Of a DNA stretch of 64,000 nt, positions 1 through 8,394 are shown piece by piece. Origin of the DNA: UBA4416 sp040387475. GTDB lineage: Bacteria; Bacteroidota; Bacteroidia; B-17B0; Aurantibacillaceae. Each line of letters begins with the position of its first letter. Within the stretch, counting starts at the first letter, position 1. The position numbers were made by a program, and so were the translations under genes. The stretch lies in assembly GCA_040387475.1 (NCBI GenBank), contig JAZKDT010000057.1, positions 23,399 to 87,398 on the forward strand, in the 5' to 3' direction. The notes below the pieces were generated by a model, which was not told the DNA's origin, did no database searches, and saw only the letters and a list, made by a program, of their open reading frames with translations.

Positions 1-141
1 TTAGGAAGTCAGTTAAAATCTTCTCATTTAACTTATACGGATAAAGCGAGTGTTGATATCAGTGAATTTAGTTCGGGTATTTATTATGTGGTGATAAAAA
101 CAGCAATGGGATCGGTAACTAAACGCGTTTCTAAACTATAA
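1..141 (+). CDS. C-terminal end of a T9SS type A sorting-domain protein (truncated by window start)
   Basis: The open frame runs from the first base to TAA at 139-141 and gives 46 residues ending SVTKRVSKL. It has the usual finish of a type IX secretion type A sorting domain: a serine-rich turn, FSSGIYYVVIKT, then a strand ending in basic residues. Such domains send a secreted protein through the outer membrane and are cut off or attached to the surface. The rest of the protein lies outside the window, so its function cannot be stated. A strong hairpin terminator follows 22 bases later. Confidence 0.75.
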   Translation, partial: LGSQLKSSHLTYTDKASVDISEFSSGIYYVVIKTAMGSVTKRVSKL

Positions 142-163
142 ATACCGCATTTTCTTAAATATT

Positions 164-195
164 AAAGGCTGTCTGTGTGAGACAGCCTTTTTTTA
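164..195 (+). terminator. Intrinsic terminator of the upstream T9SS cargo gene
   Basis: An 11-bp perfect stem (AAAGGCTGTCT at 164-174, AGACAGCCTTT at 180-190) with a 5-base loop is followed by a T-rich run. It separates the truncated gene from the sensor gene at 214. Confidence 0.9.
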
Positions 196-213
196 TTAAA
201 TTTATGCTGCAAA

Positions 214-3200
214 ATGCTTAAAAAATCAGTTTTCATACTATTCCTTGCTTTCAGTTTCTCAATGTTGAGATCCCAGGATTATAATTTTAAACATTTTGGT
301 CAAAAACAAGGACTTGCCAATGCAAATATAAAGTGCATTTTCCAGGACAGCTATGGTTTTTTATGGTTTGCCACTCAGGGTGGTGGAATCAGCAAATTTG
401 ACGGAAAAACATTTACAAATTATGATAAACAGGATGGCCTTGTTGGAAACGATGTCATATGCATTACCGAAGACGAAAACAGATCTATCTGGATTGGAAC
501 GGTTGACGGTGTTTCTATATATGACAGAAAAAAATTCAGAAATTACACAACGGATAACGGATTAAAGGAGAACAAAGTGTTCCACATTTTATGCGACGGA
601 ACAAAAACCTGGATATCGACTTTTGGTGGCGGTATTGCTATTCTTGAACATGAAAAATTCACTTATCTCAATACTGATAACGGACTAAGTTCAAATAAAG
701 TTTTTTGCGTTTTTAAGGACAAAAATAAAAAATACTGGATCGGTACGAGTAAAGGTGGCATTAATCTATACAATGGTAATTCATTTACCATTATCAAAGA
801 GTCTAAAAACTTTAACTCTGCCTCTGCATTTTGCTTTTATGAAAGTACTGACGGAAAAATATGGATCGGTACTCCGGGGAAAGGTGTTTTTTACCTGGAT
901 AATAACATATTTCATCAAATTGATATTCCTTTAATAAGCACAGATTACATTTCAAAAATTATTGAAGATAAACAACATAACATTTGGTGCGCGACGGAAC
1001 ACGGGCTGGTAAAAATATATAAGGATCTAAGTTATAAGATATTCGACAAAGAAAATGGCTTAGCCGGTATTGATATTCCATCCATACTTTGCGACTATGA
1101 AGGAGAGATATGGGTATCATGCTTCGGAAATGGCGTGTATAAATTAACCAATGAAGCTTTATCGGTTTATACAAAGCAGCATGGTTTAAGCGACAACCGT
1201 GTAATTGCTTTCTCTAAAAAAAATGATGGATTTTTATTTAGTACAACCAGTGGAGTAAATAACTTTAACGACGGCAAAATTGAAACTGTAACGCTACCGA
1301 AAGAACTGACGGACAATATTATTACGGCCTTATTTATTGAAGATAAGACCCTTTATGTTGGCACAGAAAGTAGGGGTTTATTCATTTTAAACGAATCATC
1401 AAAAAATAATTATACGATTTTAAAATCAGTTACTAAAATCGACACGGTTGACTTAAAAACCATTATTACCTGTATTAAAAAAGATGCCGTAACTAATACA
1501 ATTTGGGTGAGCTCATACGGAACAGGAATTGTCAAAATCCAGAATGGCGAAACCAGCTTGCTTTGTAAAGAAAACAAGTCACTGCCTACAAATGATATCA
1601 TGTGTATTCATGTCATTAACCGGGATCTTTGGATTGGAACCATTGGTGAAGGCATTCTTAAATTAAATCCATCTACTAATACGATCACACATTTTGGCAA
1701 AAAAGAAGGGTTTACAAGCACGAATGTGTTTTCGATCAATGAAATAAATAACCATGTTATTGTTGGGTCCATTGATGAAGGCCTGTTTATATACAACAAC
1801 AGCGCGTTTAGCAACATCAATAAAAAGAACGGATTATTAAGTAATTCTATTAACGTTATACAAAAAACAGAAGATAATACTTTATGGATAGGGACCGATT
1901 TGGGAATTAATAAAGTAACACTTGATAAAAACTTTTCACTTCAAAATATTAAGGCCTATACCGACGAGGATGGGTTGAAATCTTCTGCTATTGAACAAAA
2001 TGCTTCTATGGCACAAAACGGTTTTTTATATTTTGGAACAGGCGAAGGTTTAGTATCCTATAATTCAAAAGAAGATATTGTAAACGATATAAAACCGAAA
2101 GTTCTGGTAAGTGACATTCTTCTAAAATACAGTAAAATTGATAGTACGAAAGTAAAATTTGATTCGCTTTCAAAACTTAACCTCCCAATAAGTCCTATTT
2201 TTGATTATAAGCAAAACGATATTACTTTTAAATTTAAAGCCCTATCCACGCAAACAACCAACTATCAGTTTTTATTGGAAGGATACGACAAAGACTGGTC
2301 GCCGGCACAAACCAATAGTGAAGCGGTTTTTACGAATTTGTCTCCCGGGAAATATGTTTTTAAATTAAAAGCGATTAATAAATATAATATTGAAAGTGAC
2401 ATCATAGAATACGCTTTTGAAATTACACCACCTTTTTACATGCGCTGGTGGTTTTTTATTACAACTATTATAGTGATTATTGCGAGTATTTTTTCTTTTA
2501 TTAAATACCGAACGCAAAAGCTTATCCGCGAAAAACAAGTATTGGAGACTAAAGTTACCGAGCGAACCTCTGAACTAAAAAGTGCCAATTTACATCTCAA
2601 TATAGCGATAGAAGAAATAAAAGACAGTATCAATTATGCCGAACGTATTCAAAGTTCGATTTTGCCGGAAACATCTGTTATAAAAGAACAATTACCCAAC
2701 AGTTTTATTTTATTTAAACCACGTGACGTTGTAAGCGGCGACTTTTACTGGTTTAACAAAACAGATGGTAAATTATTTGTAGCCTGTGTAGATTGCACCG
2801 GTCATGGTGTTCCCGGTGCATTTATGAGTATGATTGGGAACTCCTTATTGAATGAGATCATTCTGACGAAAAAAATAACCAGTCCTTCCGCTATTTTATC
2901 CAGTCTGAATACGAGTATTTTTAAAGTGTTAAAACAAAACACGTCGGCATCGAGAGATGGTATGGATATGGCGCTATGCATGATTGACTTGAAAGCCAAT
3001 ACCCTAACCTACGCGGGCGCCAACAGAGAGTTATTATTGATAAGAAATTCTGAACTGATAGAATACAAGCCAACAAAAAGTGCCATTGGTGGATTTACTG
3101 ATTCTGCCACTGTATTTAGAGAAACAGTAATTGAGTTTTTACCAAATGATCAGTTTTATATGACCACCGACGGTTACGCAGATCAGTTTGGAGGGGAGAA

Positions 3201-3363
3201 AGGTAAAAAGCTTATGACTAAAAATTTCAAAGAATTTTTATTACAAATTCATGAATTGCCAATGTTGCAACAACAAGAGCAACTGGATAAAAAAATAATT
3301 TCATGGATGGGCAGTGAGCATGCACAGGTAGATGATATATTGTTAATCGGTATAAAACTATAA
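214..3363 (+). CDS. Two-component propeller / Y_Y_Y sensor fused to SpoIIE-type serine phosphatase
   Basis: This 1049-residue protein has a signal peptide (about 1-20), a long periplasmic part built of two-component-regulator propeller repeats (about 25-640, many IWIGT-like blades), a Y_Y_Y immunoglobulin-like domain (about 671-730), one membrane helix (about 743-765), a short coiled coil (about 770-815) and a cytoplasmic PP2C/SpoIIE phosphatase domain (about 830-1049). Metal-binding motifs are visible: VVSGDFYW near 838, VDCTGHGVPGAFMS near 859 and TTDGYADQFGG near 985. Most members of this sensor class end in a histidine kinase; here the output is protein dephosphorylation, perhaps of an anti-sigma-antagonist-like STAS protein. 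Its signal is unknown, though related propellers often sense glycans. It abuts the convergent MscS gene with no spacer. Confidence 0.9.
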   Translation: MLKKSVFILFLAFSFSMLRSQDYNFKHFGQKQGLANANIKCIFQDSYGFLWFATQGGGISKFDGKTFTNYDKQDGLVGNDVICITEDENRSIWIGTVDGVSIYDRKKFRNYTTDNGLKENKVFHILCDGTKTWISTFGGGIAILEHEKFTYLNTDNGLSSNKVFCVFKDKNKKYWIGTSKGGINLYNGNSFTIIKESKNFNSASAFCFYESTDGKIWIGTPGKGVFYLDNNIFHQIDIPLISTDYISKIIEDKQHNIWCATEHGLVKIYKDLSYKIFDKENGLAGIDIPSILCDYEGEIWVSCFGNGVYKLTNEALSVYTKQHGLSDNRVIAFSKKNDGFLFSTTSGVNNFNDGKIETVTLPKELTDNIITALFIEDKTLYVGTESRGLFILNESSKNNYTILKSVTKIDTVDLKTIITCIKKDAVTNTIWVSSYGTGIVKIQNGETSLLCKENKSLPTNDIMCIHVINRDLWIGTIGEGILKLNPSTNTITHFGKKEGFTSTNVFSINEINNHVIVGSIDEGLFIYNNSAFSNINKKNGLLSNSINVIQKTEDNTLWIGTDLGINKVTLDKNFSLQNIKAYTDEDGLKSSAIEQNASMAQNGFLYFGTGEGLVSYNSKEDIVNDIKPKVLVSDILLKYSKIDSTKVKFDSLSKLNLPISPIFDYKQNDITFKFKALSTQTTNYQFLLEGYDKDWSPAQTNSEAVFTNLSPGKYVFKLKAINKYNIESDIIEYAFEITPPFYMRWWFFITTIIVIIASIFSFIKYRTQKLIREKQVLETKVTERTSELKSANLHLNIAIEEIKDSINYAERIQSSILPETSVIKEQLPNSFILFKPRDVVSGDFYWFNKTDGKLFVACVDCTGHGVPGAFMSMIGNSLLNEIILTKKITSPSAILSSLNTSIFKVLKQNTSASRDGMDMALCMIDLKANTLTYAGANRELLLIRNSELIEYKPTKSAIGGFTDSATVFRETVIEFLPNDQFYMTTDGYADQFGGEKGKKLMTKNFKEFLLQIHELPMLQQQEQLDKKIISWMGSEHAQVDDILLIGIKL

Positions 3364-4185
3364 TTATCCACTAAAAACAATACGTTTTTGAATAGGTGCG
3401 CTGATTTCATTTTTGTCAAAAACAATTTTAGCGAGTTCAACTACGTCCGAATTAATGATTGCATAATTTTCTGCCAAGCTATAGGGCTTTATAGAAAGAG
3501 TAACCGCATTATCCACAATTTTAACGGCGGTAATTTCCGGCTTTGGATCTTTTAAAATATGTTCATGCTTTAACAATGCTTCCATTAATAATGCTTTTAC
3601 CACATCTACGTCATTTGCTGCCGAGACAACAACCTGCACGTCACCGCGCAAAACACCATTCTTTGTGTAGTTGATAATTGTACCATTTGACACTGCACCG
3701 TTTGGCAGGATAACCGTTTTTAGATCTGTGGTTAAAAGAATAGTGTTAAAAATTTGAATTTCTTTTACACAACCGCTTTGTCCCTGTGTTTCTATGGTAT
3801 CTCCTACTCTGTAAGGCTTAAATATCAGTATCAAAACTCCACCTGCAAAATTAGAAAGCGAACCCTGAAGGGCCAAACCAACTGCCAACCCTGCTGCGCC
3901 CAGTATGGTTACAAAAGATGTGGTACCTATCCCTATCATACCAGCAACTGTAACGATCAATATAACCTTCAATCCAATAGAAATTAAGCTTCGTAAAAAG
4001 CTGCGCAGTGAAATATCAAGTTCGCGGCGCTCCATCGACCGGGTAGCGATCGTTGACAATCGTTTGATGAACCACATTCCAATAATAAGTACCAATAAAG
4101 CGCCAATTACTTTTGGTGTATATTCAATTAATAACGAAACCACATGTTCAATATGTTTTTCGATATTTAAAGGCTTAATGTTCAT
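3364..4185 (-). CDS. Small-conductance mechanosensitive ion channel (MscS family)
   Basis: The 273-residue protein matches the minimal MscS plan: membrane helices at about 23-41, 70-88 and 93-125, then the cytoplasmic beta and vestibule domains. The pore helix carries the alanine/glycine-rich pattern GLAVGLALQGSLSNFAGG, and the beta domain has the FKPYRVGDTIE and VILPNG motifs typical of the family. These channels open under membrane tension and release solutes during hypo-osmotic shock. The stop codon abuts that of the convergent sensor gene. The divergent neighbour starts about 40 bases away, so the two probably share a short promoter region. Function is confident; specific conductance is not predictable. 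Confidence 0.94.
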   Translation of the reverse strand: MNIKPLNIEKHIEHVVSLLIEYTPKVIGALLVLIIGMWFIKRLSTIATRSMERRELDISLRSFLRSLISIGLKVILIVTVAGMIGIGTTSFVTILGAAGLAVGLALQGSLSNFAGGVLILIFKPYRVGDTIETQGQSGCVKEIQIFNTILLTTDLKTVILPNGAVSNGTIINYTKNGVLRGDVQVVVSAANDVDVVKALLMEALLKHEHILKDPKPEITAVKIVDNAVTLSIKPYSLAENYAIINSDVVELAKIVFDKNEISAPIQKRIVFSG

Positions 4186-4225
4186 GTTTTTATTTTTATA
4201 TTTAGACTTCGAAGATAATTAATTG

Positions 4226-5278
4226 ATGCGTGTAATTTTAGTCATATTACTTTTTATTTTTAGCAGTAACACCTGCTTTGCTCAAAAGAAGGGCTGGGAT
4301 ACAACATACTACACTAAATACAGAAACAGATTGATCGTGTCGTTTTTTCAATCTTACCGAAACTATGGAATGGACATAGAGCAAAAATTAATAAAAGATT
4401 CTCTTAATATTTCTAAAACGTCTTATATAGCCGAAGCAAATCTTATTTATGGATTTGAATTAAATTACGATAAATTCAACTTATCTGTTGGTTTTAAAAA
4501 CCCATCGAGAGACGCAGCAAAAAAAGGCGACACCAAGTATAAAAACTTTGCACTTAATATAGGGGGTAATCGATGGATCCTTGAAAATAGTTACCGGAGT
4601 TACACCGGTTTTTACAATAAAAACACCTCGAGTTATGATACCAGTTTTAAAAGAACAGGAATATATGATCAAAATCCTACTTTGTTTTCAGAGGCCTATA
4701 AAACAAAATTTTTGTTTTTCACCAATGCTAATAAATTTTCATTCAAATCAGGCTATTCCTGCAATTATCACCAGCTAAGGTCAGCTTTTAGCTTTGTACT
4801 TTCGGCAAATATCTATTACAACCGGCTAAACTCCGACAGTTCATTTTTCCCATACCCTATCCGTAATTATTACGACACGCATCATTCTATGAATGGGCTC
4901 AACGTGTTTGCGGCTTCGGTATATGGTGGGGCTAGCTGGAACCTGGTTTTATGGAAAGCTTTTTTCATGAATCTTACTTTGATCATAGGACCTGAAGAAC
5001 AATGGAGAACTTATAACTACATGGATACCTACCCAACGCGAACGGTATTTTACACCTCCATATCGGGAGATTTTAGAGGATGTATAGGCTTGAATTTTAA
5101 AAAATTCTTTGTACTGCTCAGCGCCACATCCGACTTCAGCTGGTATAACGCCAGCCAGATTACTTATTTGTCTAAATACGGAGCCGTTAACTTTTCATTA
5201 GGCTATCGCTTTAGGATGAAGCCTTCCAAAGGATATCAGAAATTTCAACAAACCAAGCTTTACAGAAGATTAGGGTAA
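4226..5278 (+). CDS. DUF4421 family secreted protein, probable outer-membrane barrel
   Basis: A signal peptide (about 1-20, ending CFAQ) precedes 330 residues rich in aromatic and alternating polar/apolar segments, as in outer-membrane beta barrels. The sequence resembles the DUF4421 family of Bacteroidota, whose function is unknown. TTG at 4223 is immediately followed by ATG at 4226; the ATG is chosen as start. The gene is divergent from the MscS channel and ends one base before the stop of the convergent AMP nucleosidase gene. The family name rests on resemblance; the barrel fold is inferred. Confidence 0.8.
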   Translation: MRVILVILLFIFSSNTCFAQKKGWDTTYYTKYRNRLIVSFFQSYRNYGMDIEQKLIKDSLNISKTSYIAEANLIYGFELNYDKFNLSVGFKNPSRDAAKKGDTKYKNFALNIGGNRWILENSYRSYTGFYNKNTSSYDTSFKRTGIYDQNPTLFSEAYKTKFLFFTNANKFSFKSGYSCNYHQLRSAFSFVLSANIYYNRLNSDSSFFPYPIRNYYDTHHSMNGLNVFAASVYGGASWNLVLWKAFFMNLTLIIGPEEQWRTYNYMDTYPTRTVFYTSISGDFRGCIGLNFKKFFVLLSATSDFSWYNASQITYLSKYGAVNFSLGYRFRMKPSKGYQKFQQTKLYRRLG

Positions 5279-5279
5279 T

Positions 5280-6050
5280 TTAAAATTTTAAGTGCTTAAC
5301 GGATATTCCCGAATTTTGCAATTCTTTTAAAGAATCAATACCGATTTTCAAATGATCATTCACATAATCCGTTGTAACTTTTTTATCGCTCTCTTCCGTT
5401 TTCACACCTTCAGGAATCATAGGCTGATCACTTACAAGTAATAAAGCTCCCACCGGAATCTCGTTATGAAAACCAACGCTGAAAATAGTAGCTGTTTCCA
5501 TATCAATGGCCATGGCACGAATTGCTCTTAAATATTCTTTGAACTTGTCGTCATGCTCCCAAACTCGTCTGTTAGTTGTGTAAACGGTGCCTGTCCAGTA
5601 ATCACGGCCACTTACACGGATGGTGTAAGAAATAGCTTTTTGTAAATTAAACGACGGTAAAGCCGGTACTTCACTCGGAAAATAATCATTAGAAGTACCT
5701 TCGCCCCTGATAGCTGCGATTGGCAAAATTAAATCGCCAATTTGATTTTTCTTTTTTAAACCGCCACATTTACCTAAAAACAAAACCGCCTTAGGGCTAA
5801 TAGCCGTTAACAAATCCATAATCGTTGCTGCCATAGCACTTCCCATGCTAAAATTGATGATGGTTATACCTTCATGCGTGGCAGTCTGCATAGGCCTGTC
5901 AAGCCCTTCTACCTCTACTCCATTCCAGTCTGCAAACATTTTTACATAACCTCCAAAATTGGTAAGTAATATATAATCACCAAACTCTTCTAATTTTTTT
6001 CCGGTATAACGTGGTAGCCAATTATTTACTATATCTTCTTTCGTCTTCAT
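5280..6050 (-). CDS. amn: AMP nucleosidase (Bacteroidota type)
   Basis: The enzyme hydrolyses AMP to adenine and ribose 5-phosphate in the cytoplasm and tunes the adenylate pool. The 256 residues belong to the nucleoside phosphorylase fold: GKCGGL at 93-98 for phosphate/ribose binding, AIDMETATIF at 181-190 with the Met-Glu-Thr ribose-binding signature, and LLVSDQP at 204-210 with the base-binding Asp. The length fits the short Bacteroidota form, which lacks the N-terminal regulatory domain of the E. coli enzyme. It stands alone, convergent with the DUF4421 gene, with about 410 bases of mostly non-coding DNA upstream. Confidence 0.92.
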   Translation of the reverse strand: MKTKEDIVNNWLPRYTGKKLEEFGDYILLTNFGGYVKMFADWNGVEVEGLDRPMQTATHEGITIINFSMGSAMAATIMDLLTAISPKAVLFLGKCGGLKKKNQIGDLILPIAAIRGEGTSNDYFPSEVPALPSFNLQKAISYTIRVSGRDYWTGTVYTTNRRVWEHDDKFKEYLRAIRAMAIDMETATIFSVGFHNEIPVGALLLVSDQPMIPEGVKTEESDKKVTTDYVNDHLKIGIDSLKELQNSGISVKHLKF

Positions 6051-6167
6051 GCGTCTGATTTTTTGGTTAAGCTAAGGTACAAAGTATTTTAAGTTTTGTT
6101 TATTATTATTTTATCAATTTAAGGTTATGGTGCTTTTGGAGATGATTGATAAAAGATATTTTAAGAA

Positions 6168-6300
6168 TTTGGGCGCATTCTGCGGGAGCTGAAGGGGCTG
6201 TGACTGCAATCTCTTCCACCTAGCGAAAAAGGATTTCCTTTTATTGCACCGCTTCCGGGCCATCCTTCAAGCGCTTACGGTAAGATTCAAGTGTAAACTC
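6168..6300. repeat. Intergenic repeat-like sequence within the 6051-6465 gap
   Basis: The 415-base gap between the nucleosidase gene and the HsdR-N gene contains a GC-richer block running from a GGGCGCATTCTGCGG-like start, through CTGCAATCTCTTCCACC, AAAAAGGATTTCCTTTT and TTGCACCGCTTCCGGGCC. Blocks with this order of words recur between genes in many Bacteroidota genomes, from my memory of such sequences; no second full copy lies in this window. A 60-codon minus-strand frame (6241-6423) crosses it but has no clear family. Nothing else is seen in the gap. Confidence 0.45.
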
Positions 6301-6465
6301 CGAATTTTGAAAAGTAAACTCACCTGGGGTATTGAGGTATTTGTCTGAGTTCTTTTTATTTGTCCCCTCAGGATGAAAAAAAGCGTGTGCCGGAAAAAGC
6401 ACAATCCGCAGGGGTACGCCCAAATAATTACCAATTTAATTATTTCCTTTATCTTTAAACCCATC

Positions 6466-6927
6466 ATGAATCTACCTGTACTCAATTTTCCGATTGTTGA
6501 CTTCCGTTTTCAAAAAAATGAAAAAGGAAACTTGCAGGTATTTGACATTATCCGAAAAAAGTTTGTGGATGTAACTCCCGAAGAATGGGTAAGGCAACAT
6601 ATTATTCATTTTTTAATTGAATATAAACACGTTCCAGCGTCGATGATCTCGTTAGAAAAACAATTGGTTTTAAACGGCACAAAACGCCGCACCGACCTTG
6701 TTGTTTTTAACTCATTCCTTAAACCGTTGATGATCATTGAATGTAAAGCCCCCTCAGTTAAAATCGATCAATTAACGGTGAACCAGGCTTTACGTTATAA
6801 TTTGCAACTAAAGGTACCATCTGTTTTTTTGAGTAACGGCCTTCAACATGTATGCATAAAATTAATGGAAAGTGGGTCTGAAATTCTTAAAGATGTTCCT
6901 GAGTATCAAAATTTACTTAATTTCTAA
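6466..6927 (+). CDS. Orphan HsdR N-terminal-domain protein (PD-(D/E)XK nuclease-like)
   Basis: The protein of 153 residues resembles the isolated N-terminal domain of type I restriction R subunits. It has the nuclease-fold signature: KRRTDLVVF with the metal-binding Asp, then MIIECKAP with the ExK pair. No helicase, specificity or methylase gene is nearby, so it is not a complete restriction system; a DNA-repair or housekeeping role is more likely. A frame extends 31 codons further upstream, but those residues are not domain-like and ATG at 6466 begins the conserved part MNLPVLNFP. A weak promoter-like TATCTTTA lies at 6450-6457, giving a very short leader. Confidence 0.82.
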   Translation: MNLPVLNFPIVDFRFQKNEKGNLQVFDIIRKKFVDVTPEEWVRQHIIHFLIEYKHVPASMISLEKQLVLNGTKRRTDLVVFNSFLKPLMIIECKAPSVKIDQLTVNQALRYNLQLKVPSVFLSNGLQHVCIKLMESGSEILKDVPEYQNLLNF

Positions 6928-7038
6928 CTTTTTGTAGACATTTTGTAGCTCTTTGATTTTCATAGAGTTAATTATAAGCTTAAATGTTAAAATTGTTAAA
7001 ATGTTAATAAATAGAGGGGTGTTAACAGCATTTAACAC

Positions 7039-7068
7039 TTGTTTTTATGAAAAAAAACAACATATTTG
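7039..7068 (+). promoter_or_regulatory. Bacteroidota-type promoter of the M23/LysM gene
   Basis: TTG at 7039-7041, a 19-base spacer, and CATATTTG at 7061-7068, one mismatch from TAnnTTTG. Transcription would start near 7075, about 15 bases before the GTG start codon. Confidence 0.6.
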
Positions 7069-7090
7069 CAAAACAACAAATTATTAACAC

Positions 7091-8125
7091 GTGAAAACAA
7101 GAAACATAGCAGCAATTATATTAATGATGGGATCATCATTAATAGCCAGCGCGTTTTCACCTGCTTCAATAAATGCAAATATTAAGCCAAAGCACTTTTT
7201 CACGTTTAACACGCTTAATCCGGATGAAAAACCGTTAAAAGATGACGGGAAAAAGAAAGCGGTAAAAAGAGACGATACCACTAAAACAACAATAAATCCG
7301 TTAAGCCTGGTACTCAATTCAGAGGAACATGATCATGAAGGCGAAGAAGTGGATTCATTGTTGGCATTCCCGTCGAATGATTTATATTCTTCCTGGGATA
7401 CTACTGTTATTCATCCTTATTCATTTGCTGAAAGCTTTAAACAGGATTCAGCCATGGTAAGATTAACTGAGCCTACCGATTGTGGCTTTGTTTTACCTTT
7501 TAGTGGAAACGTAACCTCAGAATTTGGATGGAGAAAAAGAAGACCTCATTACGGAACTGACATAGATTTAGAAACCGGGGATACAGTCATGGCTGCTTTT
7601 GATGGTATGGTGCGTATTGCCAAACTAAACAGGAGCTACGGAAATGTGGTCATCATTCGTCACAAAAACGGATTAGAAACAGTTTACGCGCATTTATCAA
7701 AAATATTAGTAGAAGCAGGTCAAACAATTGAAGCCGGACAAACATTAGGATTAGGTGGAAATACCGGGCATTCTTTTGGAGCGCACCTACATTTTGAAAT
7801 CCGTTATTTAGGTCAGGCAATGGATGCAGAAGATTTTATTGATTTTGCGACAGGCACTTTGAAGAAGAATGACTGCATGATCACCAAAGCCGATGTTGAA
7901 ACGAAATACGATTTAAGAGCTTTACATAGTCGCCAAAAGAAAGATTTAAACCTTACGCGTACAACAGGATCAAAATCAAAATACGGTAAAGTTTATACGG
8001 TTAGAAAAGGAGATACATTAGGCCGCATTGCTCAAAGAAATCACACAACGATTAAAGCTATCTGCAAAAAGAACGGTATCAAACAAACCAAAGTATTACG
8101 GTTGGGACAAAAGCTCAAAGTATAA
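7091..8125 (+). CDS. M23 family metallopeptidase with C-terminal LysM domain
   Basis: A cell-wall endopeptidase predicted to cut peptidoglycan cross-links in the periplasm. Order: signal peptide (about 1-23, from a GTG start), a low-complexity acidic/lysine linker, the LytM/M23 domain (about 135-255) and a LysM peptidoglycan-binding domain (about 300-344, starting YTVRKGDTLGRIA). Zinc ligands are visible as HYGTDID (H153, D157) and HLHFE (near 232). GTG is preferred because it gives a complete signal peptide and sits just after a good promoter. It ends at a strong terminator. A paralogue with the same domain order lies at 56840-57802. Confidence 0.92.
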   Translation: MKTRNIAAIILMMGSSLIASAFSPASINANIKPKHFFTFNTLNPDEKPLKDDGKKKAVKRDDTTKTTINPLSLVLNSEEHDHEGEEVDSLLAFPSNDLYSSWDTTVIHPYSFAESFKQDSAMVRLTEPTDCGFVLPFSGNVTSEFGWRKRRPHYGTDIDLETGDTVMAAFDGMVRIAKLNRSYGNVVIIRHKNGLETVYAHLSKILVEAGQTIEAGQTLGLGGNTGHSFGAHLHFEIRYLGQAMDAEDFIDFATGTLKKNDCMITKADVETKYDLRALHSRQKKDLNLTRTTGSKSKYGKVYTVRKGDTLGRIAQRNHTTIKAICKKNGIKQTKVLRLGQKLKV

Positions 8126-8145
8126 TTAATTCATCGAAAATATTG

Positions 8146-8179
8146 AAAGGCCCTTTGTATACCACAAAGGGCCTTTTTA
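8146..8179 (+). terminator. Intrinsic terminator after the M23/LysM gene
   Basis: A 13-bp perfect stem (8146-8158 with 8164-8176) with a 5-base loop is followed by T residues. Confidence 0.92.
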
Positions 8180-8211
8180 TTTGTAGATAGAATCAATCTG
8201 TATTATATTTA
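8180..8211 (+). promoter_or_regulatory. Probable promoter of the small membrane protein / cupin operon
   Basis: TTTG at 8180-8183, a 20-base spacer and TATATTTA at 8204-8211 (one mismatch from TAnnTTTG). The first ATG follows at 8224, so the leader would be very short. Confidence 0.55.
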
Positions 8212-8223
8212 AAAAAAACGATC

Positions 8224-8391
8224 ATGGCAAAAAACAACATATTCATTATCATCCTCCTCATTTTAAATGGCGTAGTACTACTTGGGCAAATGTGGCCTGA
8301 GGGAGCGCCGCCATTTGCAAGGGTTGTAAATATTATTTTCCTTATCAGCTGTTTTGTTTACTTACTTGTATCACTAAGAAAAAATAAATAA
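8224..8391 (+). CDS. Small two-helix membrane protein (55 residues), unknown function
   Basis: A short frame, ATG at 8224 to TAA at 8389-8391, encodes two hydrophobic helices (about 6-22 and 32-51) joined by a Gly/Pro-rich turn (MWPEGAPP) and ending in a basic tail (LRKNK). The positive tail suggests the C terminus stays in the cytoplasm. A Bacteroidota-type promoter precedes it, and the cupin gene begins only three bases after its stop, so the two are very likely co-transcribed. No family is recognised. Coding status rests on the start-to-stop fit in the operon and the coherent membrane topology. Confidence 0.6.
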   Translation: MAKNNIFIIILLILNGVVLLGQMWPEGAPPFARVVNIIFLISCFVYLLVSLRKNK

Positions 8392-8394
8392 GAT

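Noticed and set aside
204..221. Five-codon upstream frame overlapping the start of the propeller-phosphatase gene
   Set aside because: Too short to judge; no attenuator-type structure or biased codons support it as a leader peptide.
6241..6423. A 60-codon minus-strand frame in the gap before the HsdR-N gene
   Set aside because: It crosses a repeat-like block, has no recognisable domain, no promoter and no clear ribosome binding site; it may be a decayed fragment but cannot be supported.
6373..6465. N-terminal extension of the HsdR-N protein
   Set aside because: The extra 31 residues are basic and not domain-like; the conserved part begins at ATG 6466, right after a promoter-like element.
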